Assembly: GCA_001584585.1 (NCBI GenBank)
Contig: LSYV01000096.1
Location: 241,117-251,852, forward strand
Direction: 5' to 3'
DNA: 10,736 nucleotides
DNA from: Gonium pectorale
Lineage: Eukaryota > Chlorophyta > Chlorophyceae > Chlamydomonadales > Volvocaceae
A program made the translations under genes and the position numbers. The stretch's first letter is position 1; every line of letters starts with the position of its first letter. The notes beneath the pieces were generated by a model. It searched no databases, was not told the origin of the DNA, and was given only the letters and a program-made list of their open reading frames with translations. Below are positions 1 to 7,565 of the stretch, one piece after another.

Positions 1-181
1 CGGGAGCTGGGCAGCGGGGCTGGGGCTGGGCTGCGGGATGGGGGCATGGCGGGGCGTTGCCCTCGCGCAGCTATTCGGCAGCCCAAAGAAACTCGGGTGG
101 GGGGCAGCTAGGTCAACTGCAGGTTAGGTTTGCCCCCTTTCCCATATGCGGCCCGCCCCTTCCCCCTCGCCGTCACCGGCA

Positions 182-182
<1 letters not shown>

Positions 183-269
<87 letters not shown>

Positions 270-270
270 C
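183..270 (+). repeat. (CTGC)22 microsatellite in an intron
   Basis: Twenty-two uninterrupted CTGC units, then after one extra C three more partial units to about 284. The run lies about 70 bases upstream of the CTACAG acceptor of the kinase exon, so it probably sits in the pyrimidine-rich part of that intron. All three plus frames stay open through it and would encode Ala-Cys-Leu-Pro repeats, which is a by-product of the 4-base period and not evidence of coding. Length is expected to be polymorphic. Confidence 0.95.
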
Positions 271-356
271 CCTGCCTGCCTGCCGGGTCACCCCACCACC
301 CGCCTCTCGCCCTATCCCCTGCCCACCTTGCCCCTTACGCCCCCCCGCTTCTACAG

Positions 357-545
357 AACAACAGCGTGGCGGCGGTTGCGTACCGCGTGGCGCTGCTGGG
401 CGAGCGGCTGCCGCTGGGCCAGCTGCCGGGCCGCCGCTGCCCGCCGCGCCTGCGAGCGCTTATACAGCAGTGCTGGGAGGCGGACCCGATGCGGCGGCCC
501 GCGGCGGCGGAGGCGGTCAAGGAGCTGCAGCTGCTGCAGCTCGAG
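357..545 (+). CDS. Protein kinase exon: C-terminal end of a TKL (Raf/MAPKKK-like) kinase domain
   Basis: This 63-codon exon encodes the end of a eukaryotic protein kinase catalytic domain. The clearest part is kinase subdomain XI, LIQQCWEADPMRRP, followed by a helix (AAAEAVKELQLLQLE). The pattern (L..LI..CW..DP..RP...E....L) is typical of Raf-like and other TKL kinases, which phosphorylate Ser/Thr in signalling cascades. The upstream VAYRVALLGERLPLGQLP matches the usual run of subdomain X in this group. The exon is bounded by a pyrimidine-rich CTACAG acceptor ending at 356 and a GTGGGG donor at 546, and starts and ends in phase 0. The N-lobe, catalytic loop (HRD) and DFG motif must lie upstream of the window, and I could not recognise kinase sequence in bases 1-122. 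Kinase assignment is confident; the exact subfamily is inference. Confidence 0.82.
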
Positions 546-1172
546 GTGGGGTTGGGGGTAGGGATGGGGGTAATAATGAAGAAGAGGGCATCTGATGGGT
601 GGGGGTTGGGGGTTGGACTGGGGGCTGGGGCCGTACTTTTGTACTTGCCGTACTATCCGTACTGGATGGGGCTCTGTTGTGTGCATGACAAAAGGGGAGT
701 TGCTGCCTCGCCTGCGGAGCGCCCAGCAGCGCCCGGGCAACACCCGACCGACCACGGCAACGGTGATGACGCGGCGATCCGTCCACTGCCCTCCGTGGGG
801 GAGGTGTCGGCTGCCAACACATGGCCTGGAAAGGCCGTTGTTGCCGTTATCGGTTGTTATCGGTGCGGGATGTCGACGAGCGCCCACGCCCGTCTGCGGC
901 ATGTACCTGCGGCCCCCACCGCACATTTACTTGGTGCAGCTCTGACCCCTCCACCGGATACCACTATGCGTTGTTCCATTTCACCACTTGGTGGCGACGG
1001 AGGGAGTGGGCTAGGGAGTGGGCCCCCACGCACATGGCGGCGGTACACACGGGGCACCACCTGGCTGTACCGCATGGTACAACACGCATGCACACACAGC
1101 CGTACACAGCCGCACAAAGCCGTACATCGTAAGCCGGTGCTCCTCTGCGGTCCCACTCCTGCCCCCGTGCAG
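546..1172 (+). other. Intron of the kinase gene, carrying CCGTAC hexamers
   Basis: Inferred GT-AG intron of 627 bases between the kinase exon and the last exon. Its start is G-rich (GGGGTTGGGGGTAGGG), and a second G-rich run follows at about 600-630. It contains five copies of CCGTAC (631, 648, 657, 1100, 1120) and none of the reverse complement. The length is a multiple of three and the host frame is open throughout, so retention would insert 209 residues without a stop. I see no conserved protein sequence in it. Confidence 0.55.
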
Positions 1173-2069
1173 CTCGGGATGGCGCGGGGGCGGCGGGTGC
1201 CGGCGGCGGCCGGGGGCGGCAGCCGCTCCTCGCACGGCGGCGGCCCGCACGATCTCCGCGGCGGCCCCGACCCCTGCGCCGCCTGCGCGAATCCGCTCGC
1301 GCAAGACGGGCCGCCCGCAGCGGGGGCCGCGGGGGCGGCCCCACAGCGGGGCCGCCCCAAGGCGCAGTCCGAGGCGCTCGCGCGCGGTGTGGCCCGACCG
1401 GCCGTGGGCCGGACCCACAGCCGCCACGCACAGCCACCACAGGCCGCATGCGTGCCGCCGCCCGACGATGGCAGCGGCGATAGCGCCGTGGCGCCAGCGG
1501 GGCAGACGCCGGTGAGCCCCGCCTGGCCGGCTCCGCTGTGGCGTCTGCCGCAGCCGCAAACAGCAGGGGAGCAGGAGGCGGACGGCCAGGCGGGGGCGGG
1601 GGCGGAGGCGGGGCAGCGAGGCGCCACAGCCGCCGCCGCCGGCACCTGTCAGCCGCCGCTTCCGCAACCCCGCTTCGGCCATCTGCCGTCGTCGCCAGAC
1701 ACCGGCGCCTCTGGCATCAACAGGAGCAACAGCAGCGGGGACGACGGCTCGCAGTGCGGCAACGGCGTTCCGCCGTATCGGTACGGCGATGGCATACTGC
1801 CGTGCAACGGCGTCATGCCCTTCGCTGACCTGCTGCCGCCGGCCCTTGGTCCCGCGGCCGTTGCGGCCGCCGTTACGGGGCGGGTGCCGCTGCCCCTGCC
1901 GCTGCCGCTGGGCCACACCTCGTCCGAGCTGCTGTCGGAGTCGGGCCTCGCGGCGCAGCTGAGGGACGTGGTGCTGGAGATCAGCGCAAACTTGGGTCCG
2001 GACAGTGGGCTTGACGGCGGAGGGCCGAACGGAGGGCCTGGCGGGGGCGCGGAGCCCGATGCGGCGTAG
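1173..2069 (+). CDS. Last exon of the kinase gene: long low-complexity C-terminal tail
   Basis: A GTGCAG acceptor ends at 1172 after a C-rich tract, and the phase-0 reading frame from 1173 runs 298 codons to a TAG at 2067-2069. It is the same frame as the kinase exon, so removing the 627-base intron joins the two cleanly. The tail is rich in Ala, Gly, Pro and Ser, with basic stretches at first, a Gln/Pro block near 1530-1680, a Ser/Asn-rich block (NRSNSSGDDGSQ) near 1725-1750, and near the end an amphipathic stretch, SELLSESGLAAQLRDVVLEI, which could form a helix. No known domain is seen. Long disordered tails after the kinase domain are common in volvocine kinases. An extra small exon inside the intron cannot be excluded. 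No TGTAA is seen in the few hundred bases after the stop; the nearest AT-rich patch is at 2268-2285. Confidence 0.6.
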   Translation, partial: LGMARGRRVPAAAGGGSRSSHGGGPHDLRGGPDPCAACANPLAQDGPPAAGAAGAAPQRGRPKAQSEALARGVARPAVGRTHSRHAQPPQAACVPPPDDGSGDSAVAPAGQTPVSPAWPAPLWRLPQPQTAGEQEADGQAGAGAEAGQRGATAAAAGTCQPPLPQPRFGHLPSSPDTGASGINRSNSSGDDGSQCGNGVPPYRYGDGILPCNGVMPFADLLPPALGPAAVAAAVTGRVPLPLPLPLGHTSSELLSESGLAAQLRDVVLEISANLGPDSGLDGGGPNGGPGGGAEPDAA

Positions 2070-3327
2070 CGCGTGTGTCGGCTGCGCACGTCCGCGGCGA
2101 GGGCGAGGAAAGGCCGTCCGCCGGGCACCGCCACAGCGCCGGGAGCAACAGTGGTGGATGGCGGGGTGGGGTGGGGTGAGTTGGGTGGTAGCGTATTGAG
2201 CCAGGGAGGGAGCAACGCCGGAGCGCCGTGCACTGGATCTCCGAGCGCCTACATGCAGTCGTATTCCTTCATAATAATTTTAATATGTACGCCCGGCATG
2301 ACACGGGCGTGGATTAAGGGGGTGGTCCGTCCAGGCAGCCGAAGCTACCCATGGGTACCACCACCATGTGTCGTATGCCTTCACAACGTGGCCGCCTACG
2401 AGCGTACGAGGGGAGGCGTGCCTGGCCAAGCAAGGTACGGCGGTGCGCGTGTACACGGATGAAGACGGTACCACACAGGCCCTCCGCATGCGCGCGCATC
2501 GGATATTGTTCGCATCAGGACTGTGGGCCGAGCGTACGGCAGGCGGCAGGGCACCTGGGGGGCCATCGGCAGGCATCGCCCGTTTTAAACGCCACCGTCT
2601 AGCAGTCGCTCCGGCTGCCTAGCTAGTCGGTTGGTCGTTGCCGGTATGTGTACGGTAGCTGGTTGGGTGGTGAATCGAGAAATCGCGCCGTTATGTGCCA
2701 CGTACGGCATGTGCACGGCGCACACCGTATGCTGAGAGATGTGCTGCACCAGCTGAACATGTCGCTGCATCTATCCATCCCGTGCCGACCCATGCTGGCT
2801 ACCCCAGGTACGGCGGGCACACATGTACGACATGTACGTGCATGTGCGTGTGCGTTGTGTGTAGGTTCAAGTAGGTTGGGATTGTGAATGGCGCGCTCAT
2901 CATAGCGTTAGTTATAACAGATATGTAGCAACAGAGAATAAGTAATATAACAATGATAAGGTCGTATGTGTATGAGCGCGTGTGATCGTGATCGTGTTGG
3001 CGGGCGGGGCGGGCGGCCCCGCCTCTAGCCCCGCCCCCCCCCGTTTGTGCGCCACCTGGGGCCCCGAGCCGAGAGCAGCCGCTCTGGCGCACTGTTCCGG
3101 TGCCAGGACTGCTGTTGGCTGCGGCATACGATACATGGGTGGCCCATACGGTGGGGGTCATCACACTGGACTGTTCGGCATCCCTGCTGCCATCCCATCA
3201 TCATGGATTTTCGGCATGTGGCTCGTAGGCTGGTAGCCCGCTGCGCCCTGCCCGCCCGCCCTGCGTGGCGAGGGCTTGGGTCCACATCATGTCGCTGGCG
3301 GCAGTTTTACTGTCCGCGCACTCGTTG

Positions 3328-3351
3328 GAGGAGGAGGAGGAGGAGGAGGAG
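3328..3351 (+). repeat. (GAG)8 trinucleotide repeat
   Basis: Eight perfect GAG units. In one plus frame they give a poly-Glu run within a short ORF (3265-3456), but nothing around it supports a gene, so a simple microsatellite is the safer call. Confidence 0.9.
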
Positions 3352-3795
3352 GTGCTCACGGCTGGGGTGTTGGATGGTCTCCAGCTGGGCGAGGTAGGGC
3401 GCGACGTTAATGGGCGGTCAAGTACAGGGCGCCAGCATGGGCGCATGTGCACTTAGACACGCAGAGGATGTACGGCACGGTACGGAGGCGCAGCGTTGGG
3501 GCGGCGGTGAATTATACATACGGCCACGTGCACTACTGGTCAGTGAGGCCTTGTACCGAATTATTCGGTGCTCGTTTAGCCGACACGTACGGCAGGCGGG
3601 GTGAAGAGGAAAGTCGATATCCCCTGGCTGGACGCCTGGAGTGGAATGGGCTGCCTGCGGCAAAGTAAAGCAAGGCACGTTGTGTGTTTCAGAGGGACAG
3701 ACGGTCGCAGATCCCACGCACTGTCAGCACAGCCCCATCCCAACGATGCGTGGCGGCGTGGGGTGATCGTAGGACTGCTGCAACAAGTAGGGGAA

Positions 3796-3812
3796 AAGCT
3801 TCCTTGAAGCTT
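3796..3812. repeat. Small HindIII-site hairpin (7-bp stem, 3-nt loop)
   Basis: AAGCTTC, loop CTT, GAAGCTT: a perfect 7-bp inverted repeat in the gene-poor stretch. It is not followed by a T run and has no assigned role. A single hairpin of this size is not rare by chance. Confidence 0.6.
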
Positions 3813-4416
3813 GGAAATGGGCGGAGCCCCGTGAGAACCGGGGATTTAGGTCATAAAGGGTAGAGGGGGTATGTGTGCCGTGTCGGACGCATGGGCAGGG
3901 GCAACCGGCTTTGACATGGCCTGAACCCGCGCGCACCCGCCTGAGGGGCAGGGGAGCGAGAAGAGAGGCACAACCGTATCCACCCGTCATGAACCCCAGT
4001 GTTTGTCCGCAATTAGGCACCAGCGTTCATTAGAGAAGCCCCGCCTGGCTTGTGCGGGTTTAGTCGTGACCGTGCCGGGTCCATGAGTTGGTGCTGTTCG
4101 CGTGGGGCAGCTTTCCAATGCTGACCAGCCAATGGACGCGTTGACCGTCGTCAAATGCTAACCAACGGCTATAAAATTCTGCAAACATATAAGGAATACT
4201 ATAAGTATGAGACTGCACTTATTGGTTATCCGTGGGATGGAGTTTGGTCCGGGGGGGATCCTGCTCGGTGCGGCTGCTTGTGGGGCCGGTGCCCTGTTGT
4301 TTGGTGGCTGAACCGCGCGCGCGGTTGGTCGGGGCTGCTTTGGCGGTGGTATGGATGGGGGTGGTGGTGGCGGTGGCGGTGTAGGGCCCCAACCGACCCG
4401 CGGGTCACTGCTGCAG

Positions 4417-4632
4417 AGGAACGGGACAGGACGCGACTCGGGCACCCTCCGGACGGAAAGCTTGCTTGGAGACGTGGAGGGGGCCGAGTTGCGCGACGCG
4501 GAGGGGTATGGGCAGCTGCGGGAGGGGTGGCAGGCCCCATACCGCGGCAGGCGACTGGTGGAGTGGGCGCGGGAGGGGCAAGCGGGCGCACCGACCTCAG
4601 CCGGCGGCTCCACTGCAGCTCTTCTTTTGTAA
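4417..4632 (+). CDS. Candidate terminal exon of an unrecognised gene
   Basis: A possible CTGCTGCAG acceptor ends at 4416. The frame from 4417 is open for 71 codons to a TAA at 4630-4632. The product has ordinary composition (SLLGDVEGAELRDAEGYG, then a basic/aromatic WQAPYRGRRLVEWAREG) before a small-residue end. The stop overlaps TGTAA (4628-4632) and a second TGTAA follows at 4647-4651; this pentamer is the usual poly(A) signal of volvocine algae, so a transcript end here is plausible. Against it: the polypyrimidine tract is weak, the upstream bases (4343-4380) are GGT/GGC simple sequence, no upstream exon is identified, and I do not recognise the protein. Treat as a hypothesis. Confidence 0.3.
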   Translation, partial: RNGTGRDSGTLRTESLLGDVEGAELRDAEGYGQLREGWQAPYRGRRLVEWAREGQAGAPTSAGGSTAALLL

Positions 4633-4651
4633 AGATCCTCGCCTCATGTAA
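4628..4651 (+). promoter_or_regulatory. Two TGTAA candidate polyadenylation signals
   Basis: TGTAA at 4628-4632 and 4647-4651, 19 bases apart, directly at and after the stop of the candidate exon. TGTAA is the established near-upstream element for 3'-end formation in Chlamydomonas and Volvox. Five-base matches occur by chance, so the pairing with a stop codon is the only support. Confidence 0.35.
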
Positions 4652-4970
4652 AGCTTCTTCTCATGGGGGCGCGCGATCAGGCGATCTCACTTCCGGTTGA
4701 CTCCGCGACAAAGCTACGACACTGTTTCTCCTGAACTGAGCCAAAGCCGCGCCCCGCAAAGGCCTTGTGTCACCCGCTCCTTAAGATTGCCGTGGCAAGC
4801 GTTCTGCTGACGGCCGTGTAGTAACAGAAGTGCAGCGCGCGAGACGCTGGGCCACAAACTCCACAATGACTTCGCGGGAAGCGCTGGCCAGTGGCTAGCC
4901 CGACACCTCCACGTGGTCGTCGCAAGCTTTGCAGCCCAAGCAAGCTCAACAGTTTGATGTGGGTGATGGC

Positions 4971-5043
4971 GACGGAGGGACCGAACACAGGTGCGGCTTC
5001 GCTTCCAGAGAGAGTCAGCCGGTGTGTGTTCGGTCCCTCCGTC
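4971..5043. repeat. Perfect 19-bp inverted repeat (hairpin)
   Basis: GACGGAGGGACCGAACACA at 4971-4989 is exactly complementary to TGTGTTCGGTCCCTCCGTC at 5025-5043, with a 35-base spacer. A perfect 19-bp stem is far beyond chance for a pair this close. It lies in DNA with no supported gene, about 155 bases before the acceptor of the next exon. It could be a small-RNA precursor-like hairpin, the ends of a tiny inserted element, or a recombination scar. No target-site duplication is evident at its edges. Confidence 0.85.
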
Positions 5044-5198
5044 TCGACGGATCGGCAGCCCACGTTGCGCGTGTGCCCCCTGGCGCCTCCCTCCCTGCCT
5101 GCCCCCCCCCAGCACCAACCCTGCCCCCAACCCCAGAGCACAACCTTGTCCCGCTTTGCGCTCTGACGCCCACCCCTGCCTACCAAACGAATGCGCAG

Positions 5199-5383
5199 CT
5201 CGGCATCCCTGGGCACGGTGATGGCCGCTCTACGCCAGCTGTGGGAGCGGGTTTGGCACAGGCCCCCGGGCGTCGGCGGCCAGCAACAAGCGGCGGAAGC
5301 GCTGGCCTGCCTGCCGTCCCGGCTGGAGGCGGCCGCCTGGGGGCTGGCGCTGTGCGCGGAGGCGCTGGCGCGCGCGATGGAGG
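5199..5383 (+). CDS. Exon of an unrecognised helix-rich protein
   Basis: A GCGCAG acceptor ends at 5198 after a C-rich tract, and a donor GTCTCA starts at 5384. The frame (phase 2 in, phase 1 out) reads LGTVMAALRQLWERVW, a short Pro/Gly break, then QQAAEALACLPSRLEAAAWGLALCAEALARAME. The regular spacing of Leu/Ala and charged residues predicts amphipathic helices, and third positions are almost all G or C. The phase-1 exit matches the phase of the acceptor at 6148, giving a 765-base intron, which is independent support. No domain family is recognised; the start codon and earlier exons are not identified. ATG 5191 lies before the acceptor and ATG 5221 is internal. No helicase motifs are present, so I do not assign this exon to the DEAD-box copy downstream. 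Confidence 0.55.
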
Positions 5384-6148
5384 GTCTCACCAACAGCCCG
5401 CACCAGGGCACGCACAGCAAGAAGCGGGAGAGAGTGCCGTGCCGTGGCGAGCTATTTGGGTTTCCACTTCACCTCTGCGTCAAACCCTTCAGACCCGTTA
5501 CCCCTTGGGACCCGTGGGGCCGTTACCCATTGCTGGCCTAGAGACGACACACACCCCACCCCAGCCGCGCCGCACGCACGCACGGCGCCATGCGCCGTCC
5601 GTTCCGCTGCCAAGAAGAGTGGCGTGCATTGTGCGCGGGACCGACTCCAAAGGTGGCCTGTGATTTTGCAGCTAACGGGCTGACCACCGCAGGTTGCGTG
5701 TGTGTATGTATCCCCCTGCCTGCACCGCAGCCCAAGCTTGGCTTGAAGGCAGCAGGTGGTCTGGTGAGGCTGCTCAAGGCGACATACGCACTGACAGCAT
5801 ATATACCCCAAACGAGGTGGGCGGGGCTTGAACGGGAAGGGCGGCTGGGTAAGGGTGACTGATTGAGCCACATCAGTGGCACATGGCCAGGGCGGCAAGT
5901 TGAAGGGACATGGTCCACAATGCAGGCTCACCGCCCCTATCCTCCACCACTTGCGCTTGACGGTTTTGCCGCCAGTTCGCCCATCCTCGGTGAGACTCGC
6001 AGCACCTTGCTCGGTGTACAGACTCACAATAATCCTTGCCCATACTTCTATTCGTATGCTAGGGTTGCCTTGCTTAACCCTTTCTTGGTGACAGGATGCT
6101 CGACACACCCACATACACCCACATACACCCACATACACCTGCACACAG
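5384..6148 (+). other. Inferred intron with a 10-bp tandem repeat near its 3' end
   Basis: Phase-1 GT-AG intron of 765 bases joining the two helix-rich exons. Three exact ACACCCACAT units (6105-6134) and a partial fourth sit just before the acceptor. A long minus-strand ORF crosses the intron but has no recognisable content. Nothing else is supported here. Confidence 0.45.
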
Positions 6149-6676
6149 GCACTGCCACGCTGAGCGAGCCGGCACGCGTGGCACTGTCCGCCCGACTGCA
6201 CGGCCTGCTGGGGGCCAACCTGGACCGCGCCCTGCGCGTGGCCTTCACCGTCTTGGACCGACGTGGCCTTCACCCTCCTGGACCGAGCCGCGGCACCCGA
6301 CGTGGCCGAGTGGGAGCGCAGCACGGCGGAGGCGCTGAGGGATGTGGCATCCTTCATAGTGCTAGGCGTGTTCCTATCGGGCGCCTCCCAGCTGTGTGAA
6401 GCGCAGACCCTCCCTTTGGGCGGCGGTGGCAGTGGCGGCAGAGGAGGTGGGCCAGGTGGCGGCGGTGGCGGCGTTGCCGCGGTGGAGCAGGCGGCTGCCG
6501 CTGCCGCCTCCGAGCTGCTTGCGCTGTGGCTGCGTTCCGCCTGCCATCTGGCCACGCAGGCGGCAGCGGCGAGGCTCCACCCGGAGGGGAACGATGGCGG
6601 TGCTGCATCAGCCACGTTCCTCAACAAGGTCGCTGTCCACACACCCTTCACAATCAGCGAGCTCGCCCTGTCTTGA
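6149..6676 (+). pseudogene. Second exon of the helix-rich protein, frameshifted by a 25-bp duplication
   Basis: After a CACACAG acceptor (ending 6148) the in-phase frame reads ATLSEPARVALSARLHGLL, then NLDRALRVAFTVLDR. At 6237-6286 a 25-base unit is present twice in tandem (23 of 25 bases alike). The unit is not a multiple of three, so the frame moves by +1: unshifted, it becomes Pro/Arg-rich and stops at 6399, while the shifted frame continues the same style (AAPDVAEWERSTAEALRDVA), then a hydrophobic stretch (SFIVLGVFLSGA), a Gly-rich linker at 6419-6475, an Ala-rich helix, and SELLALWLRSACHLATQ. It ends at TGA 6674-6676, inside the centre of an inverted duplication, so the natural 3' end may be lost; a possible donor is AAG/GTCGCT near 6630. 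Function unknown. Either a pseudogene or a consensus error at a tandem repeat. Confidence 0.55.
6237..6286 (+). repeat. 25-bp tandem duplication breaking the reading frame
   Basis: Copy 1 is 6237-6261 and copy 2 is 6262-6286; they differ at two positions (G/C and T/C). Both copies encode VAFT.LDR in their own frames, one before and one after the shift. Removing one copy makes the frame continuous from 6149 to 6676. Confidence 0.9.
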
Positions 6677-6846
6677 CAGACAGGGCTTTGACAGACAGGG
6701 CGAGCTCGTTTATTGCGAAGGGTGTGTAGACAGCGACCTTCTTGAGGAACGTGGCTGATGCAGCACCGCCATCGTTCCCCTCCGGGTGGAGCCTCGCCGC
6801 CGCCGCCGCCTAGGTGGCAGGCGGAGCGCATCGACAGCGCCAGCAG
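6515..6846. repeat. Inverted duplication of the exon 3' end (snap-back, arms about 155 bp)
   Basis: The left arm 6515-6672 is repeated in reverse complement at about 6694-6846, separated by 21 bases. The inner arms are nearly identical for roughly 110 bases (for example CGAGCTCGCCCTGTC at 6658-6672 against 6694-6708); the outer parts are diverged but both still encode LLAL..RSACHL on their own strand. The spacer holds a 14-bp direct repeat (TTGACAGACAGGGC at 6673-6686 and 6688-6701) and can itself fold with CCCTGTC/GACAGGG. A transcript through it would form a long hairpin. It looks like a template-switch or breakage-fusion product that copied an exon end on to the opposite strand. Confidence 0.88.
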
Positions 6847-6878
6847 GCGGGATCGGGGCGCCGCGGCGCTGCTTCCCA

Positions 6879-6926
6879 TTCGTGCTGTCGCTGCCGTTGT
6901 TATGGATGCGGACGCCGCTGTTGCAG
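6879..6926 (+). pseudogene. Possible remnant of the helicase exon after motif I
   Basis: In one plus frame the bases read FVLSLPLLWMRTPLLQ. DDX41/RH35 proteins have a stretch of the type LVF.LP.IM.ALQ just after the Walker A motif and immediately before the E-E-M segment that begins the next exon here. The resemblance is short and hydrophobic. No intact GSGKT precedes it (only a GGIGAP-like string), and no GT donor follows the last CAG. Weak; included because its position is right. Confidence 0.2.
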
Positions 6927-7081
6927 CCCTTTGCTTCACCCGTCAAGTACCCAGCTCCCGCCTACGTCTTGTGAGGGCGTCACCCATGCCCAGCCGGCCC
7001 GCCCGCCCCCCGCTCGTTCATGGCCTTCAATCCCCACCCACGCCCCCAACCCCGGCCTCGCCACCTCCCCCCTCCCCGCAG

Positions 7082-7197
7082 GAAGAGATGCACATGCCGC
7101 TGGGCCAGAACGAGCGAGAGACCCGCGGGTCTCTGCATCTGCCCCTCGCGCGAGCTGGCCACGCAGACGTACGAGATCGCCGACACATACTGCAAAG
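7082..7197 (+). pseudogene. DEAD-box RNA helicase exon, DDX41/RH35 (Abstrakt) family, motif Ia, with 4-bp frameshift
   Basis: The exon follows a C-rich CCCCGCAG acceptor ending at 7081 and ends before a GTGGGC donor at 7198. It begins EEMHMPLGQNE and, after a frame change, continues GLCICPSRELATQTYEI, then ADTYCK. ICPSREL is the motif Ia form characteristic of DDX41 and plant RH35 (other DEAD-box proteins usually have PTREL), and EEM.MP before it also fits RH35. DDX41-type helicases are ATP-dependent RNA helicases linked to spliceosome function. The two halves are in different frames. CGAG is present twice at about 7110-7117; one copy fewer gives a continuous frame through ERPAGLCIC. Family assignment rests on remembered family patterns and is strong; whether the frameshift is real or a sequencing error is open. 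Confidence 0.75.
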
Positions 7198-7376
7198 GTG
7201 GGCGGGTGGGTGCGGGTGGGGCGGTGGGTGCGGATGGGCGCGGAGGGTGAGGTGCGGGCGAGTCCAGGCGCCCACTCTCGCGCTCTCCCAGTTGCCCCCT
7301 CGTCGCTTGCCTCTGGACCCCCGATCTAGGCCCCGGGGCTAGCTAGGCGTTCCCCCGGCATCCGCCAGCTGCCTGC

Positions 7377-7399
7377 CCCGGCCCCGGCCCCGGCCCGGC
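7377..7399 (+). repeat. CCCCGG hexamer repeat in the helicase intron
   Basis: Four CCCCGG-type units in tandem inside the intron between the two helicase exons (7198-7565). Simple GC-rich repeat, no further role seen. Confidence 0.7.
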
Positions 7400-7565
7400 G
7401 GCCTGGCGGCGTCCCTCCCTGGTGCGTGGGGCGGCGTCCGACCGACCCCGTGCGGTGCGGCCGGCACTGGGCCCCCCTCCGCGACCACTGCCACAGCCAG
7501 CATATTCCCTCCAACCCTCGCCCTCCCCGGCTGCCCCCCCCGCCGTGCGGCCCTCCGGCCCCCAG

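Larger units (their letters stand above)
2070..4150. other. Long stretch without a convincing gene; GTACGG-rich
   Basis: About 2 kb between the kinase stop and the next candidate exon. Many ORFs of 60-120 codons exist on both strands but none shows a recognisable family or steady codon bias. Its first part should be the 3' UTR of the kinase gene. Visible structure: eight GTACGG hexamers between 2435 and 3592; a G/C-rich foldback patch at 3000-3040 ending in a C9-10 run; (GAG)8 at 3328-3351; a small ACCGAA/TTCGGT hairpin at 3555-3569; and AAGCTTC/GAAGCTT at 3796-3812. The 3601-3807 ORF (starting VKRKVDIPWLDAW) looks the least random, but I cannot place it. Confidence 0.5.

Noticed and set aside
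130..595. Ala-Cys-Leu-Pro repeat proteins in all three plus frames
   Set aside because: They arise from a 4-base CTGC repeat read in any frame and sit in intron-like sequence next to a splice acceptor.
857..1916. Long minus-strand ORFs (262 and 301 codons) opposite the last kinase exon
   Set aside because: Arg/Ala/Pro-rich shadows of the plus-strand exon without domain signals; the plus frame is linked in phase to a recognised kinase exon.
2862..2880. GGTTCAAGTAGG resembling a tRNA T-arm (B box)
   Set aside because: The closing CC of the B box is absent, and no acceptor stem, A box or anticodon arm can be placed around it.
3601..3807. ORF starting VKRKVDIPWLDAW
   Set aside because: Less random-looking than its neighbours, but with no recognisable family, no clear splice sites and no steady third-position bias; noted in the gene-poor region only.
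4343..4380. GGT/GGC run as a glycine-rich protein start
   Set aside because: Simple sequence before a possible splice acceptor; ATG 4351 has no supporting upstream context.
4155..4700. 181-codon ORF overlapping the candidate terminal exon in another frame
   Set aside because: Trp/Arg/Gly-rich content from GGT/GGC simple sequence; the alternative frame has more normal composition and ends on TGTAA.
5452..6939. 495-codon ORF on the minus strand
   Set aside because: It runs antisense across two in-phase exons, their intron and both arms of the inverted duplication. Its composition changes with each piece and no family is recognisable; long antisense ORFs are expected in GC-rich exon DNA.
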